Shown here one piece after another: positions 44,663 through 52,175 of a stretch of DNA of 64,000 nucleotides. Source of the DNA: Niastella yeongjuensis (GTDB lineage: Bacteria > Bacteroidota > Bacteroidia > Chitinophagales > Chitinophagaceae); NCBI RefSeq assembly GCF_900110245.1, contig NZ_FOCZ01000002.1, forward strand, positions 868,001-932,000. Reading direction: 5' to 3'. The notes below the pieces were generated by a model. The model made no database searches. It was not told the DNA's origin and worked only from the letters and a program-made list of their open reading frames with translations. Made by a program: the position numbers and the translations under genes. The stretch's first letter is position 1, and the number at the start of each line of letters is the position of its first letter.

Positions 44663-45094
44663 TTATTTGTTTGTCGGATAGGTATAGTTAAGCATCCATT
44701 GAATTCCGTATTTATCGGTAATCATCCCACAAAGAGCTCCCCAAAAAGTTTTGTTCAGTGGCATTTCAATTTTACCGCCTGCAGACAAGCCATTAAACAG
44801 TTTTTTAGTTTCGGTTTCATTTTCAGTATGAATGGTTATACGGCAAATATTACCCGCAGTTATCTTTTGGTCCATTGACTCCAATGCATCCGTTGCCATA
44901 AAAACATGGCCCTTGGGGGTGACTAATGAGATGTGGATGATTTTATCCTGTTCTTCAACCGGCCATTTTTCACTACCGGGAATGTCTTTATACCGTTGAA
45001 GTATGGTGAACTCTCCGCCGAACACGGATTTGTAGAAGGTCATGGCCTCTTCTGAAGTGCCCATGAAGTTGAAATATGGATTAATACTAAGCAT
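44663..45094 (-). CDS. VOC-family (PhnB-like) protein
   Basis: 143 residues: INPYFNFMGTSEEAMTFYKSVFGGEF is the typical PhnB/YjdN start, followed by KIIHISLVTPKGHVFMATDA and the C-terminal GMITDKYGIQWMLNY. Function uncertain (glyoxalase-fold binding or demethylase-like). It is divergent from the broken GlxA gene and shares a promoter region with the same boxes as the GlxA/VOC pair at 6656-6704. Confidence 0.9.
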   Translation of the reverse strand: MLSINPYFNFMGTSEEAMTFYKSVFGGEFTILQRYKDIPGSEKWPVEEQDKIIHISLVTPKGHVFMATDALESMDQKITAGNICRITIHTENETETKKLFNGLSAGGKIEMPLNKTFWGALCGMITDKYGIQWMLNYTYPTNK

Positions 45095-45138
45095 GACACA
45101 AAATTATCCGTAAGGATCCATATTTATGCCGGGTGAAT

Positions 45139-45190
45139 ACGACATTGTTGAGGGGGTATTTGCGACATTCTGATTCATTACATTTGTTAC
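45139..45190. promoter_or_regulatory. shared GlxA/VOC operator boxes (second copy)
   Basis: ACGACATT (45139-45146), 23 bases later GCGACATT (45162-45169), then TACATTTGT ending three bases before the ATG at 45191. The arrangement is the same as in front of the intact GlxA gene. The regulator gene here is broken, so the boxes may now be read by a paralogue. Confidence 0.55.
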
Positions 45191-45734
45191 ATGAAAACCA
45201 TTTCTGTCCTGGCTTTTAAAAACGCTGCACCTGGGTCTATTACAGATTCGGTTTACTTTTTTGAAAAGGCAAATGAGTATCTGATAAAAAATGGGAAGCC
45301 ATCGATGTTTAATGTTAATGTGGTTGGCTTCACAGATGAAGTAAAAATAAATGGTGGCAGGTATGTGATAAAAACCGACAGAACATTTGATAAAGCAACC
45401 TATCCTGATTTGATAATCATACCTTCCCTGACCGGACATGCAAGCAGTGCCACTTATATAAATAAAGACTGTACCTCATGGATCTCGGAAGCCTACAAAA
45501 GTGGTTCTGAAGTAGCCAGTTTGTGTACGGGTGCCTTTTTATTGGCTTTTAGCAGCCGAGTATATTCAAAAAGTGAAAATTGAAGCTGCCAAAAAACAAT
45601 TGGAGATTGGGCGCAAGACAATAAATGAAGTGATGTACAATGTAGGATACGCCGATGTTCAGGCTTTCAGGGAAGTTTTTAAAAGAATAACAGGGATGAC
45701 CCCTTTCGATTATAAGAACAAGTATAAGGGGTAG
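45191..45734 (+). pseudogene. GlxA-family regulator, internal deletion plus frameshift
   Basis: The 5' part encodes a DJ-1/PfpI domain from MKTISVLAFKNAAPG to VASLCTGAFLLA (nucleophile Cys). At about 45543-45556 this joins, out of frame, the last part of an AraC HTH: AEYIQKVKIEAAKKQLEIG, then NVGYADVQAFREVFKR. Compared with the intact GlxA protein at 5688-6653, about 150 residues (end of the PfpI domain, linker, first HTH) are missing. The first frame stops at 45583, so no working regulator is made. The promoter boxes are intact. Confidence 0.88.
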
Positions 45735-45789
45735 TTTATTAGGCGGAGTAATGTTTGACTTTATTTACACACAGTAAAATAAATGATAA

Positions 45790-46368
45790 ATGATAAGTAA
45801 TGTAAATATATTGAACGCTAAAATACTGTCTGACAACTGGTATGTACTTAAAAAAATAACCTATGAGTATACTAAAAAGGATGGATCGGTTCAGACTCAA
45901 ACCAGAGAAGCATATGATAGAGGGAACGGCGCTGCCATATTGCTCTACAATAAAGAACAGGGAACTGTAATTCTTACCAGGCAATTCCGTCTGCCTACCT
46001 TCATAAACGGTAATGTGAACGGTATGTTGATCGAAGCCTGTGCCGGGCTGTTAGATAAGGATAATCCGGAAGATTGTATCAGGCGGGAAACAGAAGAAGA
46101 AACGGGTTATAAAATAAGAGAAGTTCGCAAAATTTTTGAAGCGTATATGTCTCCCGGTTCGGTTACTGAAATATTGTACTTTTTTATTGCCGCTTATTCA
46201 AAAGAAATGAAAGTGACAGAGGGTGGTGGTATAGAACATGAAGAAGAAAACATTGAAGTGCTGGAAATGGATATCAACAAGGCAATGTCAATGATAGAAA
46301 CAGGGGAGATCAGGGATGGAAAGACGATCCTGCTTTTGCAGTATGTTAAGTTGCATCAAGTATTGTAG
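45790..46368 (+). CDS. nudK: GDP-mannose pyrophosphatase, NudK-like Nudix hydrolase
   Basis: 192 residues, closely resembling E. coli NudK over its whole length: ILSDNWYVLKKITYEYTKKDG, YDRGNGAAILLYN, ILTRQFRLPTFINGN and EACAGLLDKDNPED, then the Nudix helix CIRRETEEETGY and YMSPGSVTEILYFF, ending with MIETGEIRDGKTILLLQY. It hydrolyses GDP-mannose to GMP and mannose-1-phosphate. The early Glu of the Nudix consensus is Asn here (E. coli NudK has Glu), while the RE..EE core is intact. A dimeric cytosolic enzyme is expected. Confidence 0.93.
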   Translation: MISNVNILNAKILSDNWYVLKKITYEYTKKDGSVQTQTREAYDRGNGAAILLYNKEQGTVILTRQFRLPTFINGNVNGMLIEACAGLLDKDNPEDCIRRETEEETGYKIREVRKIFEAYMSPGSVTEILYFFIAAYSKEMKVTEGGGIEHEEENIEVLEMDINKAMSMIETGEIRDGKTILLLQYVKLHQVL

Positions 46369-46412
46369 GGCATGGGGTGTATAGCTCTTTTGCATAAGCC
46401 TTCCAAAAGCAA

Positions 46413-46442
46413 AAATCCCTCCCGACTTGTCGGGAAGGATTT
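46413..46442. terminator. terminator between convergent genes
   Basis: AAATCCCTCCCGA pairs with TCGGGAAGGATTT with one mismatch. It lies between the NudK and amidohydrolase genes. Confidence 0.8.
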
Positions 46443-46471
46443 CATTTATGTTCCATATCTCTCCTAAAACC

Positions 46472-47353
46472 TCAGGGTTTGATGCCCAGGAGCCGGCAGG
46501 CATTCGTATAAAAGATCTTCTTCTCTTCTTCTAATGTGAATCCCATATCATGTACGCCTTTGATAGATTCGGCCGGGTCGAACAGTGGGAAGTCGGAGCC
46601 GAACATGAATTGCCCGACACCTATTTTCCGGATGGTCCATACCAGTTGTTCACGGAATGGAGAATCGCCGAGAATAGGTGCAATGGCAGATACATCGAAC
46701 CAGATATTGTTCTGAAACCAGGGATATTTCTTCAGCCCTTCGATCATCAGCAGCTGAGGAAAGTTAACCAGTCCTGTATGTGCCAGGATGAAGCGGGCGG
46801 CAGGGTTTGTTGCGGCGAGTATGACCAGTTTGCCGATCTCGCCGGCGTCGGTAGGGCTATAACTGTCAAAGAGCAGGATCATCTTCAATTCGCCCGCTTT
46901 TTTGGCTATGGCATCGACCTCCGGTGCAGATACGTCGAATCGCTGGGAATTAGGGTGCAGCTTAATGATCTGGACTCCAAGTTCATGAACTCTTTGCATT
47001 TCTGTGAGGGCATCGACGCCATCCATCGGGTGAACCGAGCAAACTGGGATCATGGAAGGGTGCCTCCTGGCCGTGGCTATGATGCTATCGTTGCGCATAC
47101 GGGTGTCGGCCATATTCCCTTTCTGTGCAATGGTGATGATCGTCGCCTTTTCTATCCCGTTATTCGGCATTACAGCCATGATATCGCTAATGGTATTGTT
47201 ACGAGCTGCGCTCAGCTTGTCCCCCTCTTCTACGAAAAGGTGAACGTGCATGTCGATGATCTTTCCTTTGTAATCCGTCCGGTGGGTCTGGCTATTTGCA
47301 TGAGACCCAAGAATGAGAATGGTTAACAGAATTTCTGTCAGTTTTTTTACCAT
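46472..47353 (-). CDS. amidohydrolase-family protein, exported
   Basis: 293 residues with a signal peptide (MVKKLTEILLTILILGSHANSQ) and a TIM-barrel amidohydrolase (amidohydro_2) domain: IIDMHVHLF metal ligands, VQIIKLHPNSQRF, FILAHTGLVNFPQL and FGSDFPLFD, the catalytic Asp region. Enzymes of this group include decarboxylases and lactonases acting on small carboxylic substrates. A periplasmic location is unusual but suggested by the signal peptide. Confidence 0.88.
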   Translation of the reverse strand: MVKKLTEILLTILILGSHANSQTHRTDYKGKIIDMHVHLFVEEGDKLSAARNNTISDIMAVMPNNGIEKATIITIAQKGNMADTRMRNDSIIATARRHPSMIPVCSVHPMDGVDALTEMQRVHELGVQIIKLHPNSQRFDVSAPEVDAIAKKAGELKMILLFDSYSPTDAGEIGKLVILAATNPAARFILAHTGLVNFPQLLMIEGLKKYPWFQNNIWFDVSAIAPILGDSPFREQLVWTIRKIGVGQFMFGSDFPLFDPAESIKGVHDMGFTLEEEKKIFYTNACRLLGIKP

Positions 47354-47437
47354 TGTTATGAGCTTTGATAATTAATTGGGTGAAACGGGAATGTCGGGCA
47401 CGTTTATGCCTCGGTGTTAAATATAGTGAGAACCTGC

Positions 47438-47983
47438 TGCGATTGGAGGAAAGCTATCATATTTCTGTTGAAAGCTTCCTTAATTCAGGTGGAACCCTCA
47501 ATATTTCGACTTGGGGTGCCAATATTTTGTTTTAAAGGTCCAATAAATCAGATTGCAGCCAGAATAGGTCAGAAATTGATAACATGTTTCAATTGTGTGA
47601 CGTCTTATTCTGATTATTTCATAGAATAATTAAATAGAAGCTTCAATATGCTGATTGAAAGTTACAATAAATCGGATGATAGCCATCATAAATCACATGA
47701 TAGCTTCCTTAAATCGAATGATGGTTTAATTAAATCGGATGATAGCTTCCGGGAATTTATTTGAACTGTACAATTGGCAAATGGTACTTGCAAATAACTC
47801 ATTGTGACTGGCTAATACACCATTGGAGGTATCGCATAGTTCATTACGTGAATCGATAAGATCATTGTCATATCGGATAAGGGAAAGTCGTGACTTCATG
47901 CGCTGATTGTGTCATTCAGTTTGCTACAGCTGTCATTCAATGAACTGAAGTTGTCAAAAAATAAGTCATTGTAGGTTTTTTAC
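47438..47983. repeat. degenerate tandem repeat, 21-bp period
   Basis: About 26 units keep a strict 21-base register. The best-conserved block has four units starting exactly at 47669, 47690, 47711 and 47732 (AAATCGGATGATAGCTTCC-like). A second block has CATTG/CATTA at 47800, 47821, 47842 and 47863, again 21 apart, continuing as GTGTCATTC / CTGTCATTC at 47909-47937. Units further left are recognisable by register only. It fills most of the 860-base gap between the amidohydrolase and SDR genes. It is neither a CRISPR array nor a coding gene; its role is unknown. Confidence 0.8.
47648..47764 (+). CDS. possible 38-aa heptapeptide-repeat microprotein
   Basis: ATG 47648 to TGA 47762-47764. Because 21 is a multiple of three, the repeat encodes heptads: KSDDSHH, KSHDSFL, KSNDGLI, KSDDSFR. 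No clear ribosome binding site. The frame could be an accident of the period; the conservation of K-S-x-D at each start is what makes it worth listing. Confidence 0.25.
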   Translation: MLIESYNKSDDSHHKSHDSFLKSNDGLIKSDDSFREFI

Positions 47984-48065
47984 CTTTGTGTAACTTCAAT
48001 TCTACAATTTCTGTTAAGTTATGTTATTTTGCTATATGGCCATCTTATTTTATAAAACTTAATGC

Positions 48066-48185
48066 TTAAAAAGGAAACGGTTGCTGACAGGAACGCTGCT
48101 TGTTTTTATTTTAAATACCGCCTTCGCACAATCGAAAGATGTTGAAGTAATTAAAGCCCATGTTTCCCTGCTTTCGATGGAATAA
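48066..48185 (+). pseudogene. remnant of an exported-protein gene
   Basis: The frame from 48066 reads as a signal peptide (KRKRLLTGTLLVFILNTAFAQS) plus about 15 residues, then a stop. The only ATG (48062) is one base out of frame, so it cannot be made as such. It looks like the 5' stub of a decayed gene for a small periplasmic protein. Confidence 0.5.
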
Positions 48186-48213
48186 TGCAGCTTTTGTTGT
48201 AGTTTGATATAGC

Positions 48214-48858
48214 TTATTGTTGGATCTCTACTTGATTCCGGTCTGAGTAAAGTTTCCAGAAAAGATTGGCCAGCACCGCAGGTGAGCGGGTGTCGCTTCC
48301 CGGATTTATTTCCCCGTTTATAGTAAGCAGGCCTACATATATTCCTTCGTTCTTCAACCTGTTGTGTAGTTGATAGGCCAGGTTGCGGAGAGCGGCTTTG
48401 CCAATAGACAATGAACCGTAAGCCGCTACCGGGTCAGTAGCCAGGTTGCTGCTGGTGAGCAGGAATGCGCCATTTCTCTTCTTTAAATCATCGTAGGTGA
48501 CCTGGAGGGATTTTACAGCGCCGGCGACATTTATGGCAAACTCGCGAATAAGGTCTTCGCTGCTTTCTTCCAGTATATACCTGGCTTTAATCACGGCAGC
48601 GTTGTATAAGATCACATCAAAGCCATCTGTGTTTGCTGATATTGTATGAATGGCTGCTTCCAATAGGGCGGCATCGCCGGCATCTGCTGCAGCGCTGAAA
48701 ACTGTTGTGCCCTTCGCTTCCAACTCGTTTTTAAATGCCTGGAGTTTCTCTGTTTTACGACTGATAAGCCCGATGTTAAACTCCTGAGAGGCAAATTTTT
48801 CTGCTACGGCGTAGCTTAGTCCGGGCCCGGCGCCGATGATCAGCATTGTTTTTTTCAT
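48214..48858 (-). CDS. short-chain dehydrogenase/reductase
   Basis: 214 residues: Rossmann motif GAGPGLS (residues 8-14), YNAAVIKA corresponding to the NNAG region, and TSSNLATDPVAAYGSLSIGKAALR with Ser, Tyr and Lys; the Tyr-Lys spacing (Y..L..GK) is the form seen in divergent SDRs rather than strict YxxxK. Shorter than the usual 245-250 residues at the C-terminal substrate loop. Divergent from the aldo/keto reductase gene, with twin dyads between. Confidence 0.88.
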   Translation of the reverse strand: MKKTMLIIGAGPGLSYAVAEKFASQEFNIGLISRKTEKLQAFKNELEAKGTTVFSAAADAGDAALLEAAIHTISANTDGFDVILYNAAVIKARYILEESSEDLIREFAINVAGAVKSLQVTYDDLKKRNGAFLLTSSNLATDPVAAYGSLSIGKAALRNLAYQLHNRLKNEGIYVGLLTINGEINPGSDTRSPAVLANLFWKLYSDRNQVEIQQ

Positions 48859-48995
48859 GGTAAATGATTTTTTGTTGATAGATCATAGCCCGGTACAGAC
48901 CGTTGTAATGGAACAACAGATGATCAATTCATATTGTTAAATGATTAAATGTGTGATCTTGAATCTCATTCATTTTTAATTGCTTGGGCATGACG

Positions 48996-49068
48996 TGAGC
49001 CGAATAGTTGACTTAATCGGCTCATAAATTCGCTATTTTTGAGCCGAATAACTCATCTAATCGGCTCA
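48996..49068. promoter_or_regulatory. two tandem 29-bp dyads in SDR/AKR divergent region
   Basis: TGAGCCGA-N13-TCGGCTCA occurs at 48996-49024 and again at 49040-49068, centres 44 bp apart. The shared flank CAT-N4/6-CGCTAT follows each copy. Symmetry, duplication and position, 40 bp before the aldo/keto reductase ATG, fit operators of a dimeric regulator. No regulator gene is adjacent. Confidence 0.65.
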
Positions 49069-49108
49069 TGATGCGCTATAAATTGGTTTTTAAAACAAAT
49101 AGATAAAT

Positions 49109-50092
49109 ATGAAATACAGGCAATTTAAGGGAGATAGAATCGCGGAAGTAGGGTTGGGAACGTGGCAATTGGGCAGTGCGGATTGGGGGAAGATCGATCA
49201 GGCCGGGGCGTTTGAGATATTGCAGGCATATGTAAATTCAGGAGGAAACTTTATCGATACAGCGGACGTTTATGGAATGGGGGTAAGTGAAACTTTCATA
49301 GGAGATTTTTTAAAACAGCTTGATCAAAAAGTCTATGTGGCCACTAAAATGGGACGCCGCCACGACAAACCATATGGTTGGCCGCAAAATTTTACTTATG
49401 ATGTAATGAAAAGGCATGTGGAGGATTCTCTGACGCATCTGGGCATTGACCAACTGTATTTAGAACAATTGCACTGTATCCCTACAGAAGTATTGCGCAG
49501 GGGTGAAATTTTTGATCATTTGAGAAAATTACAAAGCGAAGGGCTCATTAAACACTTTGGTGTTAGCGTTGAAACTACAGAGGAAGCATTGATATGCCTG
49601 GATCATAAGGACGTAGCTTCATTGCAAATCATTTTCAATCTTTTCCGTCAACACCTGGCACAGGAATTCTTTGATAGGGCTCATAAACAGAATGTTGGAT
49701 TGATTGCCCGTGTTCCGCTGGCTAGTGGCCTGCTCAGCGGGAAGTTTAATGCAAACACGACGTTTGATGTACATGATCACCGCAACTATAATGCTAACGG
49801 AGAATCATTTAATGTAGGGGAAACATTCTCCGGAATTCCATTTGAAATCGGAGTTAAGCTGGCGCAGGAAATTCAAGCTCTGCTGCCGGGGACAAATTTA
49901 GCTGCTCATGCGATCCGGTGGATACTTGATCATGAGGCTATAGTTTCGGTCATCCCCGGCGCCACTAAAGTGTCACAGGTAAACAATAACGTATCAGCCT
50001 CTTCGCTTCCCGCCCTCGATAAAAATGTGTTTGATAAGCTCCGGGAAATTTATGACAGTCATATAAAACCTGAAATCAGAGGCAAAATATAA
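49109..50092 (+). CDS. aldo/keto reductase
   Basis: 327 residues of the (beta/alpha)8 aldo/keto reductase fold with the catalytic tetrad: Asp in FIDTADVYGMG, Tyr four to five residues later, Lys in VATKMGR, and His in YLEQLHCI. The NADPH end is SVIPGATKVSQVNNNV. It resembles the AKR group including YgdS/general stress protein 69-like reductases. Carbonyl substrate unknown. Confidence 0.94.
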   Translation: MKYRQFKGDRIAEVGLGTWQLGSADWGKIDQAGAFEILQAYVNSGGNFIDTADVYGMGVSETFIGDFLKQLDQKVYVATKMGRRHDKPYGWPQNFTYDVMKRHVEDSLTHLGIDQLYLEQLHCIPTEVLRRGEIFDHLRKLQSEGLIKHFGVSVETTEEALICLDHKDVASLQIIFNLFRQHLAQEFFDRAHKQNVGLIARVPLASGLLSGKFNANTTFDVHDHRNYNANGESFNVGETFSGIPFEIGVKLAQEIQALLPGTNLAAHAIRWILDHEAIVSVIPGATKVSQVNNNVSASSLPALDKNVFDKLREIYDSHIKPEIRGKI

Positions 50093-50130
50093 GTTGGCCC
50101 GGGCGCAGGGTATTGATGCTAAGTGTTACT

Positions 50131-50335
50131 ATGCAGAAGTTGCTATTGTGGGGTTTGCTACTTCCGTTTTTTTCTGTTGTTCAAACGCCTGCGCCCAACA
50201 ACTCAACTGAGGTATATCCTGATATTACCTGGGATCGAATTATCAATCCCGGCGATTACGGATGGGATAACACTTTGCTTAAACAACTCCGGCAAACTAG
50301 TGGCTACCCAAAAAGCTAAAAAATAAACTGCCTAT
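50131..50335 (+). pseudogene. relic copy of the serine hydrolase gene at 52176
   Basis: Bases 50131-50293 match the first 163 bases of the gene at 52176 with about six differences, including the signal peptide and the segment ITWDRIINPGDYGWDN. They join directly (about 50294-50300) to a copy of its last 27 coding bases and downstream flank (50300-50335 versus 53226-53261, three differences). Roughly 890 internal bases are gone and the frame ends at 50319. Intergenic flanks of both copies are alike only at these ends. Confidence 0.88.
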
Positions 50336-50543
50336 AGGTTTTGCCTGATTTTATCCTTTAAAATCACAAACGATACCATTCATCGGTTCTACTACCAGTT
50401 TAGTTCGAACGAATTAATTTTTTATTCACATTATCAGAGCCAAATATTGCAGCACCCGATCGGTTGTATTATCTTGGCGGCGATTATATGTTTTGAAATT
50501 CAGCAATGAATAAGTGATCCATTATCTCAAATTTTCAAAGACC

Positions 50544-52010
50544 ATGAACAAAATTCCGGCCTTCCTATGCGCTGCCGCAATCGGCATTGTTAGTTTATTT
50601 TCGTGCAAAAAAGACACTGATTCCAATTCTACTCCGCCGCCAATTGATCAAAAAAACGACACCCTCAGTAAGCGGTTTATTCCAGGCTGGTGGACGCCAG
50701 GTTCTAGCTATAACAGGTTGTATTTCGGGGTTGACAGTTTCTTTTACGGTGTGATCAGTTATGATCAGTCAGAGCAAACGGGAAAATGGTGGTGGCAGGG
50801 CGATGACACGCTCAAGATAGCAACCCTTGGATGGCCCGATATGGCGCAGGACGCCCAAAGCGTAGTAAGTTGGCCAGTGAAAAGACTTACAGCAGATAGT
50901 GTATACATAGATATCGGTAACCGTACGGTTATTCCATGCGTAAAGAAAGATTCTACCGTCTTTACATCTCCTGTCCTGATCACCCTGGCGGGCATAGACA
51001 GGCCGACTTTCAGTGGTGATAATGGGCCGGCCACTAAGGCGGCATTGTATAATCCGGCTGATGTAGCTGTTGATAATGTCGGGAATCTCTTAATCGCCGA
51101 TTGGGGGAATGAACTGGTCAGGAAGATCACTGCTTCTTCCGGTGTCATTTCAATCGCTGCAGGAATATACTCTTCATCGGGCCAACCTGGTGATGGTTTA
51201 CCCGCCACCGGTACACAAATTTGGGCCCCATCTGGCGTGGCCTTCGACAAAGCCGGCAATTACTATTATGCCGACATGGTGCAAAACGTTGTTCGAAAAG
51301 TGACCGTTTCTACCGGCCTGATGAACATCATTGCAGGGGATGGCGACGGCATTAGCGGCACTTTCGGGTACAATGGCGATAACATTCCGGCCCGGCAAGC
51401 CAAACTGAGAGGTCCGAGCAAAGTTGCACTAGACAAAGACGGCAATGTCTATTTCGGTGACGCTGGTAACTACCGGGTGCGGCGTGTGGACCATACCACA
51501 GGCATCATCACCACGGTGGCGGGCAATGGAACACAGGGTTTTAATGGCGACGGAATTACCGCCATTACTGCATCCCTCAACAACGTCAATGGGGTCGCTT
51601 TTGATAAATACGGTAATCTCTTTATTGCTGATAAGTCACGGATCCGTCGCGTAGACGTTATCACCGGATTGATCAGTACGGTGGCAGGAACAGGTACAAC
51701 CGGCTATAGTGGCGATGGCGGAGCGGCAAAGGCTGCGCAGCTCAGTAACGTTGTTGGGGTTACCGTAGATGACGCTGGTAATATCTTCTTTTGCGATACA
51801 GATAACAACCGTGTACGGAAGGTATCAGCCACTGACGGAACCATCAGCACAATCGCAGGTAGCGCAATTGCGGGCTACAGTGGAAACGGCATGCATGCTA
51901 CCGCCATGCGGTTAAATCAACCGATGGGGATAGCGGTAGATGCGACCGGTAATGTTTATTTCGCAGACTATAAGAACAGCCGGGTACGGAAACTGATAAT
52001 TAATAAGTAA
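50544..52010 (+). CDS. NHL-repeat lipoprotein
   Basis: 488 residues from ATG 50544: lipoprotein signal (AAAIGIVSLFSCKK, Cys as lipobox), an N-terminal domain of about 130 residues (WTPGSSYNRLYFGVDSFFYGV), then six NHL-type repeats with the signature G-x-A-x-(L)-(N/S)-x-P-x-x-(V/I)-A-(V/F)-D-x-x-G-N-(L/V)-(Y/F)-x-A-D ... RVRK(V/L). This predicts a six-bladed beta-propeller, outer-membrane anchored, for ligand or glycan binding. It sits between the relic and the intact serine hydrolase. Confidence 0.9.
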   Translation: MNKIPAFLCAAAIGIVSLFSCKKDTDSNSTPPPIDQKNDTLSKRFIPGWWTPGSSYNRLYFGVDSFFYGVISYDQSEQTGKWWWQGDDTLKIATLGWPDMAQDAQSVVSWPVKRLTADSVYIDIGNRTVIPCVKKDSTVFTSPVLITLAGIDRPTFSGDNGPATKAALYNPADVAVDNVGNLLIADWGNELVRKITASSGVISIAAGIYSSSGQPGDGLPATGTQIWAPSGVAFDKAGNYYYADMVQNVVRKVTVSTGLMNIIAGDGDGISGTFGYNGDNIPARQAKLRGPSKVALDKDGNVYFGDAGNYRVRRVDHTTGIITTVAGNGTQGFNGDGITAITASLNNVNGVAFDKYGNLFIADKSRIRRVDVITGLISTVAGTGTTGYSGDGGAAKAAQLSNVVGVTVDDAGNIFFCDTDNNRVRKVSATDGTISTIAGSAIAGYSGNGMHATAMRLNQPMGIAVDATGNVYFADYKNSRVRKLIINK

Positions 52011-52053
52011 AATATTTTGAGCATAGTCCTCCCAGTGAGGGAGATATCACACA

Positions 52054-52090
52054 AAAGCCTTGTAAATTTTTATTTACAAGGCTTTATTAT
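52054..52090. terminator. intrinsic terminator
   Basis: AAAGCCTTGTAAA (52054-52066) and TTTACAAGGCTTT (52073-52085) pair perfectly, followed by TATTATTTT. It ends the NHL gene transcript. Confidence 0.85.
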
Positions 52091-52175
52091 TTTCTGTTAA
52101 CTTTATAGGGGTGATGTTATTCAAGTATACTGAACTGTTATCGATTGTTAATTTTTATCTACAATAAATGTGATT

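Noticed and set aside
46550-47326. Rightward frame of 258 codons opposite the amidohydrolase
   Set aside because: Exact antisense shadow of a gene with clear metal-binding motifs and signal peptide; composition of the translated product is unlike real proteins here.
47438-47983. CRISPR array
   Set aside because: The period is only 21 bases with no conserved repeat/spacer split, and no cas genes are present.
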